Made by a program: the position numbers and the translations under genes
NCBI GenBank assembly: GCA_012798265.1
Contig: JAAZNM010000005.1
Span: 62,001-126,000, forward strand
Direction: 5' to 3'
Length of the DNA: 64,000 nucleotides
Source of the DNA: Candidatus Roizmanbacteria bacterium
GTDB taxonomy: Bacteria > Patescibacteriota > Microgenomatia > UBA1406 > GWC2-37-13
In this document: piece by piece, positions 32,329 to 41,581 of the stretch
How positions within the stretch are numbered: position 1 is the first letter of the stretch
How the letters are laid out: each line of letters begins with the position of its first letter
Notes under the pieces: generated by a model
The model's input: only the letters and a program-made list of their open reading frames with translations
Database searches by the model: none
Told to the model about the DNA's origin: nothing

Positions 32329-32399
32329 CAGGGGCAGAGGGAATCGAACCCCCATCAAAGGTTTTGGAGACCTCTATTCTGCCGTTGAACTATGCCCCT
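32329..32399 (-). tRNA. tRNA-Trp (anticodon CCA)
   Basis: Seven-base-pair acceptor stem AGGGGCA/TGCCCCT, anticodon loop CTCCAAA with CCA, T-arm GGGGG-TTCGATT-CCCTC. The discriminator base is G. The 3' CCA is not encoded. It lies 79 bases downstream of the Arg tRNA on the same strand. Confidence 0.92.
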
Positions 32400-32478
32400 T
32401 TGGCTTTACCTGCCAGAAATTGCTCCGTGAGCCGTTTCCAAATATAGCTTAAAAAGGCGAACGGGAAAATTCGGCGGG

Positions 32479-32550
32479 TGCACCCACCCAGAATTGAACT
32501 GGGATCAGTGGTTCCGCAAACCACTACTCTATCCGTTAAGCTATGGGTGC
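32479..32550 (-). tRNA. tRNA-Arg (anticodon GCG)
   Basis: Acceptor GCACCCA/TGGGTGC, anticodon stem GTGGT/ACCAC with loop TTGCGGA, T-arm CCCAG-TTCAATT-CTGGG. GCG at position 34-36 reads CGC and, by wobble, CGU. Most bacteria use ACG (inosine-modified) instead. The 3' end reads ACCC, so CCA is not encoded. Confidence 0.9.
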
Positions 32551-32562
32551 GTTAATAAGATA

Positions 32563-32571
32563 ATTTTACCA
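32563..32571 (-). promoter_or_regulatory. Extended -10 box for the Arg/Trp tRNA pair
   Basis: TGG followed by TAAAAT on the minus strand, 12 bases before the mature 5' end of tRNA-Arg. No good -35. Confidence 0.45.
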
Positions 32572-32592
32572 TATGAAGACAATTACCTTCCC

Positions 32593-33777
32593 CTACATCA
32601 CCCGATACCGGCCTCTGATCAGTGAGGCTATAAACCCGTCAAGACGAGCGAAGTTTTTCTCGGCTATTTTTTCCGCTTCGTTTTTGTCCTTTTTGGTCAT
32701 TCCGTCTATCTCGACGGAAACTACAGAAGGCCTATCGATCGATTGGCCTATCTGACTAACCAACCACACATAGTTTTTTTTGCCGGTCTTTCTGTAGATC
32801 TCGTCGGACATCTTGAAAGCCAGAAGATTGTATATCTTTCCCACATGAGAAACGCAGTTTTTGCCGGCGCCGGCTTCCGACCCGGCGGCCCGATTCAGGG
32901 AGATGAGACCGTTGGCCCGATTACCCCGTCCCACTTCGCCCGAATCGCCGGAGTCGGCCGATGTACCGTAAACGCTCAAATAACAACCGTTCACTCCCCG
33001 ACCCTGTTTATCAAGAGTATTAATCAGAATCTCGACGGGCATCCGGAAATTTTTGTCGATAAAAGCCTTTATTAGATTGATTACCCGTTCTTTTTTTTCG
33101 TAATAGTCGGCTTCCGATTTTATGAATCGATCTATAAAAGCTATGGCGATCGTCAGATAATATTTTTTTCCTTCCCGACGGCCCATGACCTTAATATCTT
33201 CCCCTATCTCAGGGTATCTTGCCTTTATCGCTGTGGAGTTCAAATGACGCTCAACACCCATAACCAGCCTTTCCAGGGTCGACAAGGGAGCAAATCCGAC
33301 CAAAGCGCTGGTATCGTTGGCGGGCAAAAACTTTTTTTTACCCCGATTGAAAATATCCTGGAGAGAACTTGATCCGGGCTTGATCTCATCTTGTATGATG
33401 AAGTTTTTCTCGTTCAAAAACCGGTAGTTGTTTTTAAGAAACGCATATATTTCCTGCCTGATAATTTTTTTGATATCGATTCTCTTTTTGCCGACCTGCG
33501 AGGTGGCCCGGTCACCGATTACAAAAAGCATCGGCGAAGTCATCTTGCCGCCGCCGAATTTATTTTCGGTCGAACCGGCCGCCAAAAATGCCTTATCGAT
33601 ATTAAAATGGGGTATCAAGTCAAATTCTTTCTTGTATATTTGGGAAAGCCTTATTGACAGATTATCGACTATAAGATCGCAAATGGTATCGGGGTGACCC
33701 AGACCTTTTCTTTCGACTATCTCGATTTCTTCTTTTGAGGATGCTAGTTTGTGAATATGGATATTCAAATCAATCAT
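32593..33777 (-). CDS. S-adenosylmethionine synthetase, archaeal type (PF01941)
   Basis: Makes S-adenosylmethionine from ATP and methionine. The sequence matches the archaeal MAT family, not bacterial MetK: GLGHPDTICD at 25-34, FGGGKMTSPMLFVIGDRAT, a GSSSLQDIF segment, and GAGKNCVSHVGKIYN are its conserved blocks. The 394-residue length equals the archaeal norm of about 400. It is followed on the same strand by the Arg and Trp tRNA genes. Its product supplies methyl groups for enzymes such as the methyltransferase at 57650-58567. An archaeal-type MAT in a bacterial setting indicates replacement or ancient transfer. Confidence 0.93.
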   Translation of the reverse strand: MIDLNIHIHKLASSKEEIEIVERKGLGHPDTICDLIVDNLSIRLSQIYKKEFDLIPHFNIDKAFLAAGSTENKFGGGKMTSPMLFVIGDRATSQVGKKRIDIKKIIRQEIYAFLKNNYRFLNEKNFIIQDEIKPGSSSLQDIFNRGKKKFLPANDTSALVGFAPLSTLERLVMGVERHLNSTAIKARYPEIGEDIKVMGRREGKKYYLTIAIAFIDRFIKSEADYYEKKERVINLIKAFIDKNFRMPVEILINTLDKQGRGVNGCYLSVYGTSADSGDSGEVGRGNRANGLISLNRAAGSEAGAGKNCVSHVGKIYNLLAFKMSDEIYRKTGKKNYVWLVSQIGQSIDRPSVVSVEIDGMTKKDKNEAEKIAEKNFARLDGFIASLIRGRYRVM

Positions 33778-33817
33778 TGATTTTAAATTTTTAATTTTTA
33801 ATTAAAAATTAACCAAG

Positions 33818-35497
33818 TCACCAGCTGCCGCCACCGCCTCCACCGCTGCCGCCACCGGAAAAACCGCCGGAAAAACCCGAGGAGAACCCTGTACTTGATT
33901 GGGTTGGAGTAGCTACGGAACGAAAACTCGAAAGGGATGAATCAAGGCTATTTACGAACAAAACGCTGTTAAAAGCCCGACCGTCATAACCGTTGTACCA
34001 GTCCGGAGATTTGATATCGAGACTACTGAATCTTTTGGCCCATATCCGCTCAACTCCAAAGGCGACGGCAAACGGCAGCAGTTTTTCGAACATCATCTGT
34101 TTTTTTGCCTGGAACTCCAGTTGCCTTTCCTGACTGGAAAGAAAATTTTTCAGTGACTTGCCTACAGTAGCGGCATCTATTCCCGCCTGGGTTTTTCTTG
34201 GCATAGCCCGACCGAAGATCAGGGCGACGATAAACAAAAATATATTGCCGGTCATCAGCCCCAAAAAGGCGATCACCGTATAAAAAGTCCTTATCGATTG
34301 GGGATTTTTAGGAAAGAGCTTGTCCGTCACCAGCTTCTCGTAAACCATCTTTTTTACTTTTTCTATTTCGGCGCTCAAGTTTTCATCCTTCAACCTTATT
34401 TCCTTTTTATTGTCAAAGATCTCTTGCAAGATTTTTTGTTCAAAGGACAGAAGGGTTTTGTCCTGGGAATATTCTTTCTTTTTTACAAAATAAAAATCGT
34501 TTTTTTTCCGCTCTTCGATCATCAGATAGCCCCGTCTGGCCAGATCGACTATCAAAGCGGAAATATCCCGCAGATCCACCGATTCGTCAACCAAAGCCCC
34601 AACCTCAACCGGGGTCATAGACCGGCTGCCGACCTTGGGCGCTTCAAACCATGCCCTAGCCTCTCCCGTACTCGGTTTGGGATCGCGACCGGTCTTCCAC
34701 CACTTGATAATAATGTATATAGGGTAAACCAAAAACCAACCGATAAAACCGATAAACAACAAAAACGAAACTATCTTGCCGGCAAAGGTGCTAAAAAACG
34801 AAACTTTTTCTTTAGCCTCAAGAGTGGCGACGATATTTTTTGGAAAACCGAAAACTACCGTCAAATTGCCTCCGGCAAACAAGGATTTGGTCGTACTGAA
34901 AAAGACTTTGTTGTCCTTTATGTCGGACTGGCAGGCAGATTCGCGACTGCCGAAGCCGCCGCTGTAGCAAGCAGTCCGGTAACCAACGTCGGTGATTTTT
35001 TCCGGAAAACTGATGATTGCATCCACTTTCTCTATCGGCACCTCCCATTTGTTGCCGGTTATATTCCGGTTAAGCTCATCGTGGTCGGAAAAATAAGTAA
35101 TTGCCCCGCCGACTCTGTAATTAATTACGTAGGTATGGATACCGCTGACGGTCTTTGCCGGATCCCCTATCTTAAGCTGCAAACTATCATCAACATATGA
35201 TTTGACATACCGATAAGGCTTTCCGTTTTCATCGACCACGGAAAGAAGAATATGATCAAGGGAGTATGTTTTTCCGGCCGTATTGGTCCAGACTACCGGA
35301 ATATCCCTATATATTCCGTGCCGTGAGTTTAAACCAAAATCGTAGACGATTTTTTCACTGACATCTATCCAAGCATCTTTATTTATGGTTATTTCGGTTG
35401 AGAATTCATTAATCTTTTCGGCTTTGACCGGAAAAGGAAGCGCCAAGAAGAAAAAAAAAGTCGCTGCCAGCAAAATTATTTTTTTTGCATTCGGCAT
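33818..35497 (-). CDS. DUF2207 membrane protein (YciQ-like)
   Basis: 559 residues from the ATG at 35497. Signal peptide at about 1-24. Extracytoplasmic DUF2207 domain at about 25-235, with HGIYRDIPV and YVINYRVGGAI. A membrane helix lies at about 240-263, a cytoplasmic helical domain follows, a second membrane region is at about 405-428, and the C-terminus is a Gly/Ser-rich tail ending GGGGGGSW, which is typical of the family. The function of DUF2207 proteins is unknown; some are stress- or envelope-linked. The start is set by an extended TATATT box 10 bases upstream. Confidence 0.88.
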   Translation of the reverse strand: MPNAKKIILLAATFFFFLALPFPVKAEKINEFSTEITINKDAWIDVSEKIVYDFGLNSRHGIYRDIPVVWTNTAGKTYSLDHILLSVVDENGKPYRYVKSYVDDSLQLKIGDPAKTVSGIHTYVINYRVGGAITYFSDHDELNRNITGNKWEVPIEKVDAIISFPEKITDVGYRTACYSGGFGSRESACQSDIKDNKVFFSTTKSLFAGGNLTVVFGFPKNIVATLEAKEKVSFFSTFAGKIVSFLLFIGFIGWFLVYPIYIIIKWWKTGRDPKPSTGEARAWFEAPKVGSRSMTPVEVGALVDESVDLRDISALIVDLARRGYLMIEERKKNDFYFVKKKEYSQDKTLLSFEQKILQEIFDNKKEIRLKDENLSAEIEKVKKMVYEKLVTDKLFPKNPQSIRTFYTVIAFLGLMTGNIFLFIVALIFGRAMPRKTQAGIDAATVGKSLKNFLSSQERQLEFQAKKQMMFEKLLPFAVAFGVERIWAKRFSSLDIKSPDWYNGYDGRAFNSVLFVNSLDSSLSSFRSVATPTQSSTGFSSGFSGGFSGGGSGGGGGGSW

Positions 35498-35507
35498 ATT
35501 TCCTAAT

Positions 35508-35516
35508 AATATAGCA
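35508..35516 (-). promoter_or_regulatory. Extended -10 box of the DUF2207 gene
   Basis: TGC followed by TATATT on the minus strand, ending 10 bases before the ATG at 35497. The identical nonamer TGCTATATT precedes pgi at 44215-44223. Confidence 0.55.
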
Positions 35517-35525
35517 TATCCTGGT

Positions 35526-35553
35526 TTGTTAGTGTTGGACAAAAAAGTATAAT
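35526..35553 (+). promoter_or_regulatory. Promoter of the 35560 metallopeptidase gene
   Basis: -35-like TTGTTA (35526-35531), 16-base spacer, -10 TATAAT (35548-35553), then 6 bases to the ATG. Confidence 0.6.
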
Positions 35554-35559
35554 AAGAAA

Positions 35560-35928
35560 ATGCAGTACCAAAAAGCGCCGGAAATAAAGATACAGATCGA
35601 TATTTTAGTGAAAAGACTGCGTTTCGACCACATAAATACGGAAAGGGTCCATTGTATTCGCAGTTTCGATGCCAAAACCCGAGCCGTTGCCCGTATCTGG
35701 GGTATGTCACGTCTGTTTAAGGAAGTGGCCGGAATCGAACCCCATTATATTATTGAGGTTAATGCTAAAAGATTTGATAAGCTTACCGACCGTGAAAAAA
35801 CAAAAACCCTTATCCATGAGTTGATGCATATACCGAAAACTTTCTCCGGAGCGCTTCTACCCCATCGATCCCGATATCACCGGATAAACGATCGGGAGGT
35901 AGAAAAAGCGATCAGCCAACTTTATTGA
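35560..35928 (+). CDS. Predicted archaeal-type metallopeptidase (COG4900-like)
   Basis: 122 residues. HELMH at 86-90 is a zinc-binding HExxH, followed by IPKTFSGAL and PHRSRYH at 101-107, which could provide the third ligand. The remainder (HINTERVHCIRS, ARIWGMSRLF, PHYIIEV) is strongly like the small predicted metallopeptidases I know from archaea and thermophiles. No signal peptide, so cytoplasmic. Biochemical role unknown. Its last 17 bases overlap the convergent phosphatase gene. Family naming is from memory of the motif set. Confidence 0.78.
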   Translation: MQYQKAPEIKIQIDILVKRLRFDHINTERVHCIRSFDAKTRAVARIWGMSRLFKEVAGIEPHYIIEVNAKRFDKLTDREKTKTLIHELMHIPKTFSGALLPHRSRYHRINDREVEKAISQLY

Positions 35929-36562
35929 CCCCTTCGGTTCTTTCGACGATAAAATCAACCCCGTCTGACAGAAGTTTAACCACGGCGGTATTTTCTATTG
36001 AGTTGAAAGGCAACGCCTTATTGTCACCAAAACCTATGTGGATCAGGAATGTCCTCAACACCCCTCCATGAGTCACTATCAAAACATTTTTATTCGTAAA
36101 TCCGACCGAGATCTCCCTCAAAAAATTTATGAACCGACCCATTAACCTGTCGTTTGTCTCTATTCCCGACCGGGAACTGAGTTCGCGCGCCTGTTCTTCG
36201 CTTAACCTATTCAGCATCTCCAGTTCCTCATGTACGATCTTTCCTATCTCCAAACCCGATTTACCGTCATACCGGCCGAAACTTCGTTCCCTAAGCGCCT
36301 GGCTCGTCTGCACCGCCAGCTTTTTTTCCAGAATTATCATCTCGGCCGTCCTTTTTGCCCGCATCAGGTCGGAAGAAAAGACAGCGGCAAAATCTATGTG
36401 ATTGAGTTTTTTTCCCAGCGTCCTCGCCTGATCCTCTCCCTCCTTTGTTAAGGGTGAATCTTTATGGCCCTGGAATCTCTTTTCCAAATTCCAAACCGTC
36501 TGTCCGTGCCTAACCAGATACAACGTGCAGTATTTTTTTTTATCTAAGTCTGTCGGATTCAT
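35912..36562 (-). CDS. Histidine phosphatase family protein (phosphoglycerate mutase-like)
   Basis: YLVRHGQT at 15-22 has the RHG motif with the phospho-accepting His19. NLEKRFQGHKDSPLTKEG, LRERSFGRYDG and VTHGGVLRTF complete the active site. These fit the cofactor-dependent mutase/phosphatase superfamily; the substrate (sugar phosphate, nucleotide or adenosylcobalamin intermediate) cannot be told. 216 residues is typical. Its ATG overlaps the preceding nucleotidase stop by 4 bases, so the two phosphohydrolases are translated together. Confidence 0.9.
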   Translation of the reverse strand: MNPTDLDKKKYCTLYLVRHGQTVWNLEKRFQGHKDSPLTKEGEDQARTLGKKLNHIDFAAVFSSDLMRAKRTAEMIILEKKLAVQTSQALRERSFGRYDGKSGLEIGKIVHEELEMLNRLSEEQARELSSRSGIETNDRLMGRFINFLREISVGFTNKNVLIVTHGGVLRTFLIHIGFGDNKALPFNSIENTAVVKLLSDGVDFIVERTEGVNKVG

Positions 36563-38022
36563 AAATAGGTCAGTCGCCCCTCAATGGCGCTTTTTAAATT
36601 TTGATTCGATCTGAGATGCTCTTTAAGCATCTCGAAGGCCGAGGTGGTCACGATCTTCGCCCCGCCCGATTTTAGCAACTCTTCTTGGCTAACGTTAAGA
36701 TAACTGCGGCAGTTGTTAAAGTGATATCCCTGAAGGCAGATCGTATAAAAACGGTCATCTTCGACCTGTCTGCCGTTGACGCTAAGCGACACAAGTTTTT
36801 TCCTTTTGTCCTCATACACCGCTTTCACTTTGCTGTTAACCTGGTAACATTCACCTTCGCCGTCGCGGTTTTCCGGTCTCATTATATGGCCAAATATCCT
36901 TCTCAACTCGTACCCTCTTACGCTGTAACGGCCAAGCGAATCATCATAGGGAAAACACGACATGAGATCTTTAAGGGTAACTACCGGCCCAAGTTCTTTT
37001 ACCCTGATCGAACCGCTTCCGATAAGAATTACGTCGGTATCGGCACCTGAGGCGAAAACATCAGCGACAAGATTGCCCAAAGTCGTCTCGGTCTCCCGTT
37101 TCGGATGGGTAAGTTTTCGGGTAAATTTAGTTAATATTATATTATATTTTCGGTCAACCTCTTTTTTGAACGAGTCGATATATTCAACCAGCTTTTTGTC
37201 CGGCTGAACCAATTGATTGGTTATCGTTATCGCCTGCCATTTATAATCGACTATGCTGTTGGTATCGTCATCGACGACGATATCGAAACGGCCGACCTGA
37301 TTGGTTCCGGTCCCGGCTTGAGCTATCAAAATACCGTTAATTTTTTCCGGTCTGTCAAGAATGGTATGGGAATGACCGCCGATAATCATATCGACTCCCC
37401 ATTCCGGCTTCAACACCGCAGCTAGTTTTTTGTCGGAATCAAAGCCAATATGGGTCAACAGTATCGTCAAGTCGATATCGCTGTTTTTATAGGCATCGGT
37501 AATCTTTCCCACTTCTTTACCGGCTTCCTCGATACTGACGAAACTGCCGACCAGCTTATCCATAGCCAAGGAATCGATCACCTTTTCGGTAAGGATTCCG
37601 GTAAACAATATGTCAAAACCGGCCATCTTAATGATATGATGCGACTTCATCAATCTCCGGTTGTATTTTTTTATGTAAAGATTGGCATTGACTATCGGGA
37701 AGTTAGCCATTTTTTCCAAAAACAAAAGATGGGGCAAACCATAATCGAACTCATGGTTACCTAAAGCTACTACGTCTGGTCCGAGATAGTTCATAATCTC
37801 AATCGTCGAAATTCCCTTGTACTCTGAATCGATTATCGAACCTTGGACCATATCTCCCGATATGACATACAGAACGTTTTCCTCTTCCCGCCGAACTTTA
37901 TTTATGTATCCGGAAAGAAGGGCCAATCCGCCGATCAACTCCCCCGGCCGACCGCTTATTTCGGCAAAAAAATCACCGTGCATGTCATTGGAATGGAGTA
38001 TGGTGAATTTTTTCCTTTTCAT
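36559..38022 (-). CDS. 5'-nucleotidase / 2',3'-cyclic phosphodiesterase-like metallophosphatase (UshA family), no signal peptide
   Basis: 487 residues. The two-metal phosphoesterase core has SNDMHGDF (11-18), [25 protein letters not shown] and GGHSHT in the standard order. The C-terminal substrate-binding domain of UshA-like enzymes follows ([27 protein letters not shown]). UshA proteins are normally exported, but here the first residues MKRKKFTIL show no signal peptide, so it probably acts in the cytoplasm. It may salvage nucleotides with the overlapping phosphatase. The start at 38022 follows TATAAT by 8 bases. Confidence 0.88.
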   Translation of the reverse strand: MKRKKFTILHSNDMHGDFFAEISGRPGELIGGLALLSGYINKVRREEENVLYVISGDMVQGSIIDSEYKGISTIEIMNYLGPDVVALGNHEFDYGLPHLLFLEKMANFPIVNANLYIKKYNRRLMKSHHIIKMAGFDILFTGILTEKVIDSLAMDKLVGSFVSIEEAGKEVGKITDAYKNSDIDLTILLTHIGFDSDKKLAAVLKPEWGVDMIIGGHSHTILDRPEKINGILIAQAGTGTNQVGRFDIVVDDDTNSIVDYKWQAITITNQLVQPDKKLVEYIDSFKKEVDRKYNIILTKFTRKLTHPKRETETTLGNLVADVFASGADTDVILIGSGSIRVKELGPVVTLKDLMSCFPYDDSLGRYSVRGYELRRIFGHIMRPENRDGEGECYQVNSKVKAVYEDKRKKLVSLSVNGRQVEDDRFYTICLQGYHFNNCRSYLNVSQEELLKSGGAKIVTTSAFEMLKEHLRSNQNLKSAIEGRLTYL

Positions 38023-38030
38023 ATCCAAAT

Positions 38031-38036
38031 ATTATA
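38031..38036 (-). promoter_or_regulatory. -10 box of the nucleotidase operon
   Basis: TATAAT on the minus strand, 8 bases before the ATG at 38022. Confidence 0.55.
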
Positions 38037-38069
38037 CTCAATATAAAACTTTTTAAGATGATTTGCGGT

Positions 38070-38075
38070 TATAAT
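38070..38075 (+). promoter_or_regulatory. -10 box of the ABC exporter operon
   Basis: TATAAT ending 6 bases before the ATG at 38082. An upstream in-frame start (38058) lies before the box and is therefore unlikely. Confidence 0.6.
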
Positions 38076-38081
38076 TATAGA

Positions 38082-39185
38082 ATGGACGAAAAACCCTTGC
38101 CTTTCATCCAGATGAGAGATATCAAAAAAGCTTTTAAAAACGAGGCTCAGGTTTTTTATGCCCTGAAAGGAATAAACCTCGGTATTGACAAAGGTGAGTT
38201 TGTTGCCGTCATCGGCAAATCCGGCAGCGGTAAATCAACCCTTATCAATATGATCGCCGGAATCGACAGACCGACGAGCGGCGAGATCGAAATCGGTAAA
38301 GTCCATACCCATATCCTTAACGAAAATCAGATGGCCAAATGGCGCGGAAAAAATATGGGGGTTGTTTTTCAGTTTTTTCAGCTGTTGCCGACTCTGACGA
38401 CAGTCGAGAACGTCATGCTGCCGATGGATTTTTGCAATGTTTATCCCGCTTCCCAAAGAAGGAAAAAGGCTTTGGAGTTGCTTGACCTTGTCGGAGTCAA
38501 AGAACAGGCCGACAAACTTCCCTCGATGCTTTCCGGCGGCCAACAACAGCGGGTAGCCATTGCCCGGGCCTTGGCTAACGACCCGCCGATCATCGTCGCC
38601 GATGAGCCGACGGGTAATCTTGACTCAAAAACCGCCGACCAAGTCTTTGATCTTTTTTCCACACTGGTAAAAAAAGGCAAAACCATTCTCATGGTCACCC
38701 ATGACAACGATCTGGCTAAAAGAGCGTCCAGAATATTGATCATTTCTGACGGAGAGATAATCGAAGAGTATTTGAGCCAAGTCTTTCCGTCCCTTTCCCG
38801 GGATCAACTGATATGGATCACCCCCAAGTTGAAGATCAAAAAATACCGTTCCGGACAAACTATTATCCATAAGGGAGAAGATCATAACAAGCTTTTTATC
38901 ATCACCAAAGGAAAGGTTGAAGTGGTTCTCCATACTTCGACCGACCAGGAGCTGGTTGTTTCAAACTTTTCCAAAGGCAATTATTTTGGTGAAATTGAAC
39001 TTCTTCGCGGCGGTTCAAAAAGTATCGCCACCATAAAGGTCTGTCCGGGTCAAGAGGTGGAAGCGGCCGAGATAGATATAAAAACCTTCGAAGAACTTAT
39101 TAAAAACTCTCCCCAAACGAAAAAACAGATTGAAAATACTGCTAAAGATCGCCTCAAGGAACATTATTCTTCGATAAAAAAATGA
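38082..39185 (+). CDS. MacB/LolD-type ABC ATPase fused to a cyclic-nucleotide-binding-like domain
   Basis: 367 residues. The ATPase domain (about 1-230) is complete: Walker [10 protein letters not shown] at about 46-54, Q-loop, signature LSGGQQQR, Walker [14 protein letters not shown] and the VTHD His loop. It is of the MacB/LolD/FtsE subgroup. At about 243-360 comes a cNMP-binding/CAP_ED fold ([37 protein letters not shown]). The Glu of the phosphate cassette is kept, but the usual Arg is not visible, so cyclic nucleotide binding is uncertain. The gene ends with an ATGA overlap into the permease. The fusion suggests gating of export by a ligand. Confidence 0.92.
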   Translation: MDEKPLPFIQMRDIKKAFKNEAQVFYALKGINLGIDKGEFVAVIGKSGSGKSTLINMIAGIDRPTSGEIEIGKVHTHILNENQMAKWRGKNMGVVFQFFQLLPTLTTVENVMLPMDFCNVYPASQRRKKALELLDLVGVKEQADKLPSMLSGGQQQRVAIARALANDPPIIVADEPTGNLDSKTADQVFDLFSTLVKKGKTILMVTHDNDLAKRASRILIISDGEIIEEYLSQVFPSLSRDQLIWITPKLKIKKYRSGQTIIHKGEDHNKLFIITKGKVEVVLHTSTDQELVVSNFSKGNYFGEIELLRGGSKSIATIKVCPGQEVEAAEIDIKTFEELIKNSPQTKKQIENTAKDRLKEHYSSIKK

Positions 39186-41554
39186 ATATACCGACCCGCT
39201 GGTACAAAATAATAAGGGATCTTTGGAAAGACAAGGGGAGGACGGTACTGGTCGTCTTGTCGATTACGGTTGGCGTCGTTGCCTTCGGTGGCGTCTTTAT
39301 AACCCAACAGGTGCTTATCGCCGACATGAACAAACAGTATCGGGCTATACGTCCGGCCATGATCACTCTGGGAATAGATCAGGCTGACGAAGGTTTGCTC
39401 AAATGGTTGGAGTCGTTTCCCGAGGTAATTAAAACCCAAGGACGGATGGTCTACCAAGTGAAACTGGTCACCGACAAAAAAACTTACAATCTTGACATTT
39501 ATGCCTATCAAAAAGACAACTTCAAAATAAACAAAATAAATGTCTATAACGGCAGATGGCCGCTTAAACGCGACGAGATTGTTTTTGAACGGACGACTGC
39601 CGCTCTACTCAATATAAAACCGGGCGAACGGATTACCATCGAACTCAAGGACGGTAAAAGGCGAAAATTGACCTATGTCGGACAGGCTCATGATCTTCAA
39701 GTGGTTCCGGCCAGTATGTTTCCCCAACTCTCGGGATATATTTCTTATCTTACTTTGGCCTCTTTTGACTATTCTTTGAAACCGAATACTGTCGATGTGG
39801 TTTTGAACCGGTCCTTCAACACCAAACAAAAGATAGAAAAGTTCGCCGACCGGCTTAAGGATACCTTAAAAGCCCGCGACCTAAACAACATCTCCGTTAC
39901 CTCATTTAAACCCGATCAGCACTGGGGAGCTGACGTCACCCGGACATTCACGACTATCCTTGCCGTCATGGGAGTGTTTTCCCTGCTTCTCAGCGGCCTT
40001 TTGGTCATAAATACCATCTCCGCCCTGTTAATGCAGCAAAAAAAACAGATAGGTATTTTAAAAACAATCGGAGCCAACCGTTCCCAAATAATCTGGTTAT
40101 ATCTGGTTCTGATCTCCTGTTTCGGGTTGCTTTCCTTTCTCTTGGCTATTCCCGTAAGCCTTGGTCTAGGTTATGTTTTTACGGCAATCGTCGCCATATT
40201 TTTGAACATAGACGTTATCAACTTTCATATTCCTTTTGACGTGCTTGTTCTTGAGTTTATATCGTCATTTTGCGTTCCCCTTATAGCCGGCCTTGTTCCG
40301 GTAATCACCGGAACAGCTATTACCATAAGAGAGGCGATCAGCGATATCAACACTGCCGTAAAAAGAAAAGGTTTGGTCGACACGATACTTCTTCATATCC
40401 GTTTTTTTTCGAGACCGATTCTTCTTTCGATGCGCAATACCTTTCGCCGTAAAGGCCGGCTGGCAATGACTATCGGAACCTTGGTCGTCGCCGGCATGCT
40501 GTTTATCAGCGTTACCAGTAGCCGTGGATCAATGATGCTTGAGTTGGATCGCATTTTAAAAATGTACAAATACGACGTATCCTTGTTACTTAACGGTTCG
40601 TTTGATGCCAACATGTTGTCAAACAAAGCCAAACAGGAAAACGGAGTAACCGATGCCGAATGTTGGAGTATGTCTTACAGCCAGATAATAAAGAACGACG
40701 GGTCAAAGGCTCCAGCCATTCCCCTTCTCGGTATTCCTTCGGGTTCCCAGTTTGTCAGTCCGACCATTCTGTCCGGCCGATGGTTTAAGCCGGGAGATAA
40801 GGACGTCCTGATCGCCGGCAGCGAGCTTGTCCGGGAATACCCTGAGATTAAAGTTGGCCGCCGGATAACCGTTGAGATCAATCAGGAAAAACATAGTTTT
40901 GAAGTTGTCGGAATAATACTTTTGGTCGGCGAAAAACACGCTTATGTCGATTTCGATTACCATACCCAACTGCTCAAAGAACCGGGCAAAGGCTCTTATC
41001 TTTTTATAAAAACCGTCAATAAAGACGGTGAATATCAGCAAAAAATGATAGATCGACTGACGAAAAGATTCAAACAATCTGATATTAACGTCGGCCAAGC
41101 ATACACTATGGCTACGATAATTAAAACCAGCGTCAGCCAGTTCGATTTCATGATCGGTTTTTTGCTGGCGATGGCCGTAATGGTGGCAATCGTCGGCGGC
41201 CTTGGTTTAGCCGGAACTATGAGTTTAAATGTTCTTGAACGAACGCGCGAAATAGGTATAATGCGCTCTATCGGTGCCGATAACGGTGCCATAAGAAAGA
41301 TTGTCATTATAGAAGGGGTATTCATCGGTTTTGTCAGCTGGTTGATAGCCGTACCCTTAAGCATTCCAACCTGTATAGTTTTGAACACGGTTGTCGGTAA
41401 AGCTTTTTTCGAACGACCATTAGAATTTACTTTTTCTTTCTTCGGAACTTTTGTTTGGCTTTTTTTGATAAGCGTGATATCGCTTGTCGCCAGTGTCCTG
41501 CCTGCCAACAGGGCGACAAGAATGTCCGTCAGAGAAACTCTTTCTTATGAATAG
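39182..41554 (+). CDS. ABC transporter permease, two FtsX domains (MacB-like)
   Basis: 790 residues. Two similar halves, each with an N-terminal membrane helix, an extracytoplasmic MacB-like domain and an FtsX bundle of three helices: helices near 25-45, 260-285, 305-335 and 350-375 in the first half, and near 430, 650-675, 700-725 and 750-780 in the second. [17 protein letters not shown]-like and [13 protein letters not shown] words are the coupling segments of FtsX permeases. It works with the overlapping ATPase and the adaptor downstream. Substrate unknown: lipid, peptide or lipoprotein. Confidence 0.9.
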   Translation: MNIPTRWYKIIRDLWKDKGRTVLVVLSITVGVVAFGGVFITQQVLIADMNKQYRAIRPAMITLGIDQADEGLLKWLESFPEVIKTQGRMVYQVKLVTDKKTYNLDIYAYQKDNFKINKINVYNGRWPLKRDEIVFERTTAALLNIKPGERITIELKDGKRRKLTYVGQAHDLQVVPASMFPQLSGYISYLTLASFDYSLKPNTVDVVLNRSFNTKQKIEKFADRLKDTLKARDLNNISVTSFKPDQHWGADVTRTFTTILAVMGVFSLLLSGLLVINTISALLMQQKKQIGILKTIGANRSQIIWLYLVLISCFGLLSFLLAIPVSLGLGYVFTAIVAIFLNIDVINFHIPFDVLVLEFISSFCVPLIAGLVPVITGTAITIREAISDINTAVKRKGLVDTILLHIRFFSRPILLSMRNTFRRKGRLAMTIGTLVVAGMLFISVTSSRGSMMLELDRILKMYKYDVSLLLNGSFDANMLSNKAKQENGVTDAECWSMSYSQIIKNDGSKAPAIPLLGIPSGSQFVSPTILSGRWFKPGDKDVLIAGSELVREYPEIKVGRRITVEINQEKHSFEVVGIILLVGEKHAYVDFDYHTQLLKEPGKGSYLFIKTVNKDGEYQQKMIDRLTKRFKQSDINVGQAYTMATIIKTSVSQFDFMIGFLLAMAVMVAIVGGLGLAGTMSLNVLERTREIGIMRSIGADNGAIRKIVIIEGVFIGFVSWLIAVPLSIPTCIVLNTVVGKAFFERPLEFTFSFFGTFVWLFLISVISLVASVLPANRATRMSVRETLSYE

Positions 41555-41561
41555 CCCTATA

Positions 41562-41570
41562 TGTTAAAAT
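41562..41570 (+). promoter_or_regulatory. Extended -10 box before the adaptor gene
   Basis: TGT followed by TAAAAT at 41565-41570, 11 bases before the ATG at 41582. It allows separate expression of the adaptor. Confidence 0.4.
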
Positions 41571-41581
41571 TAAATTTTGAT

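Noticed and set aside
35560-35928. HExxH gene as part of a prophage
   Set aside because: No phage genes are near, and the protein pattern is closest to archaeal-type metallopeptidases.
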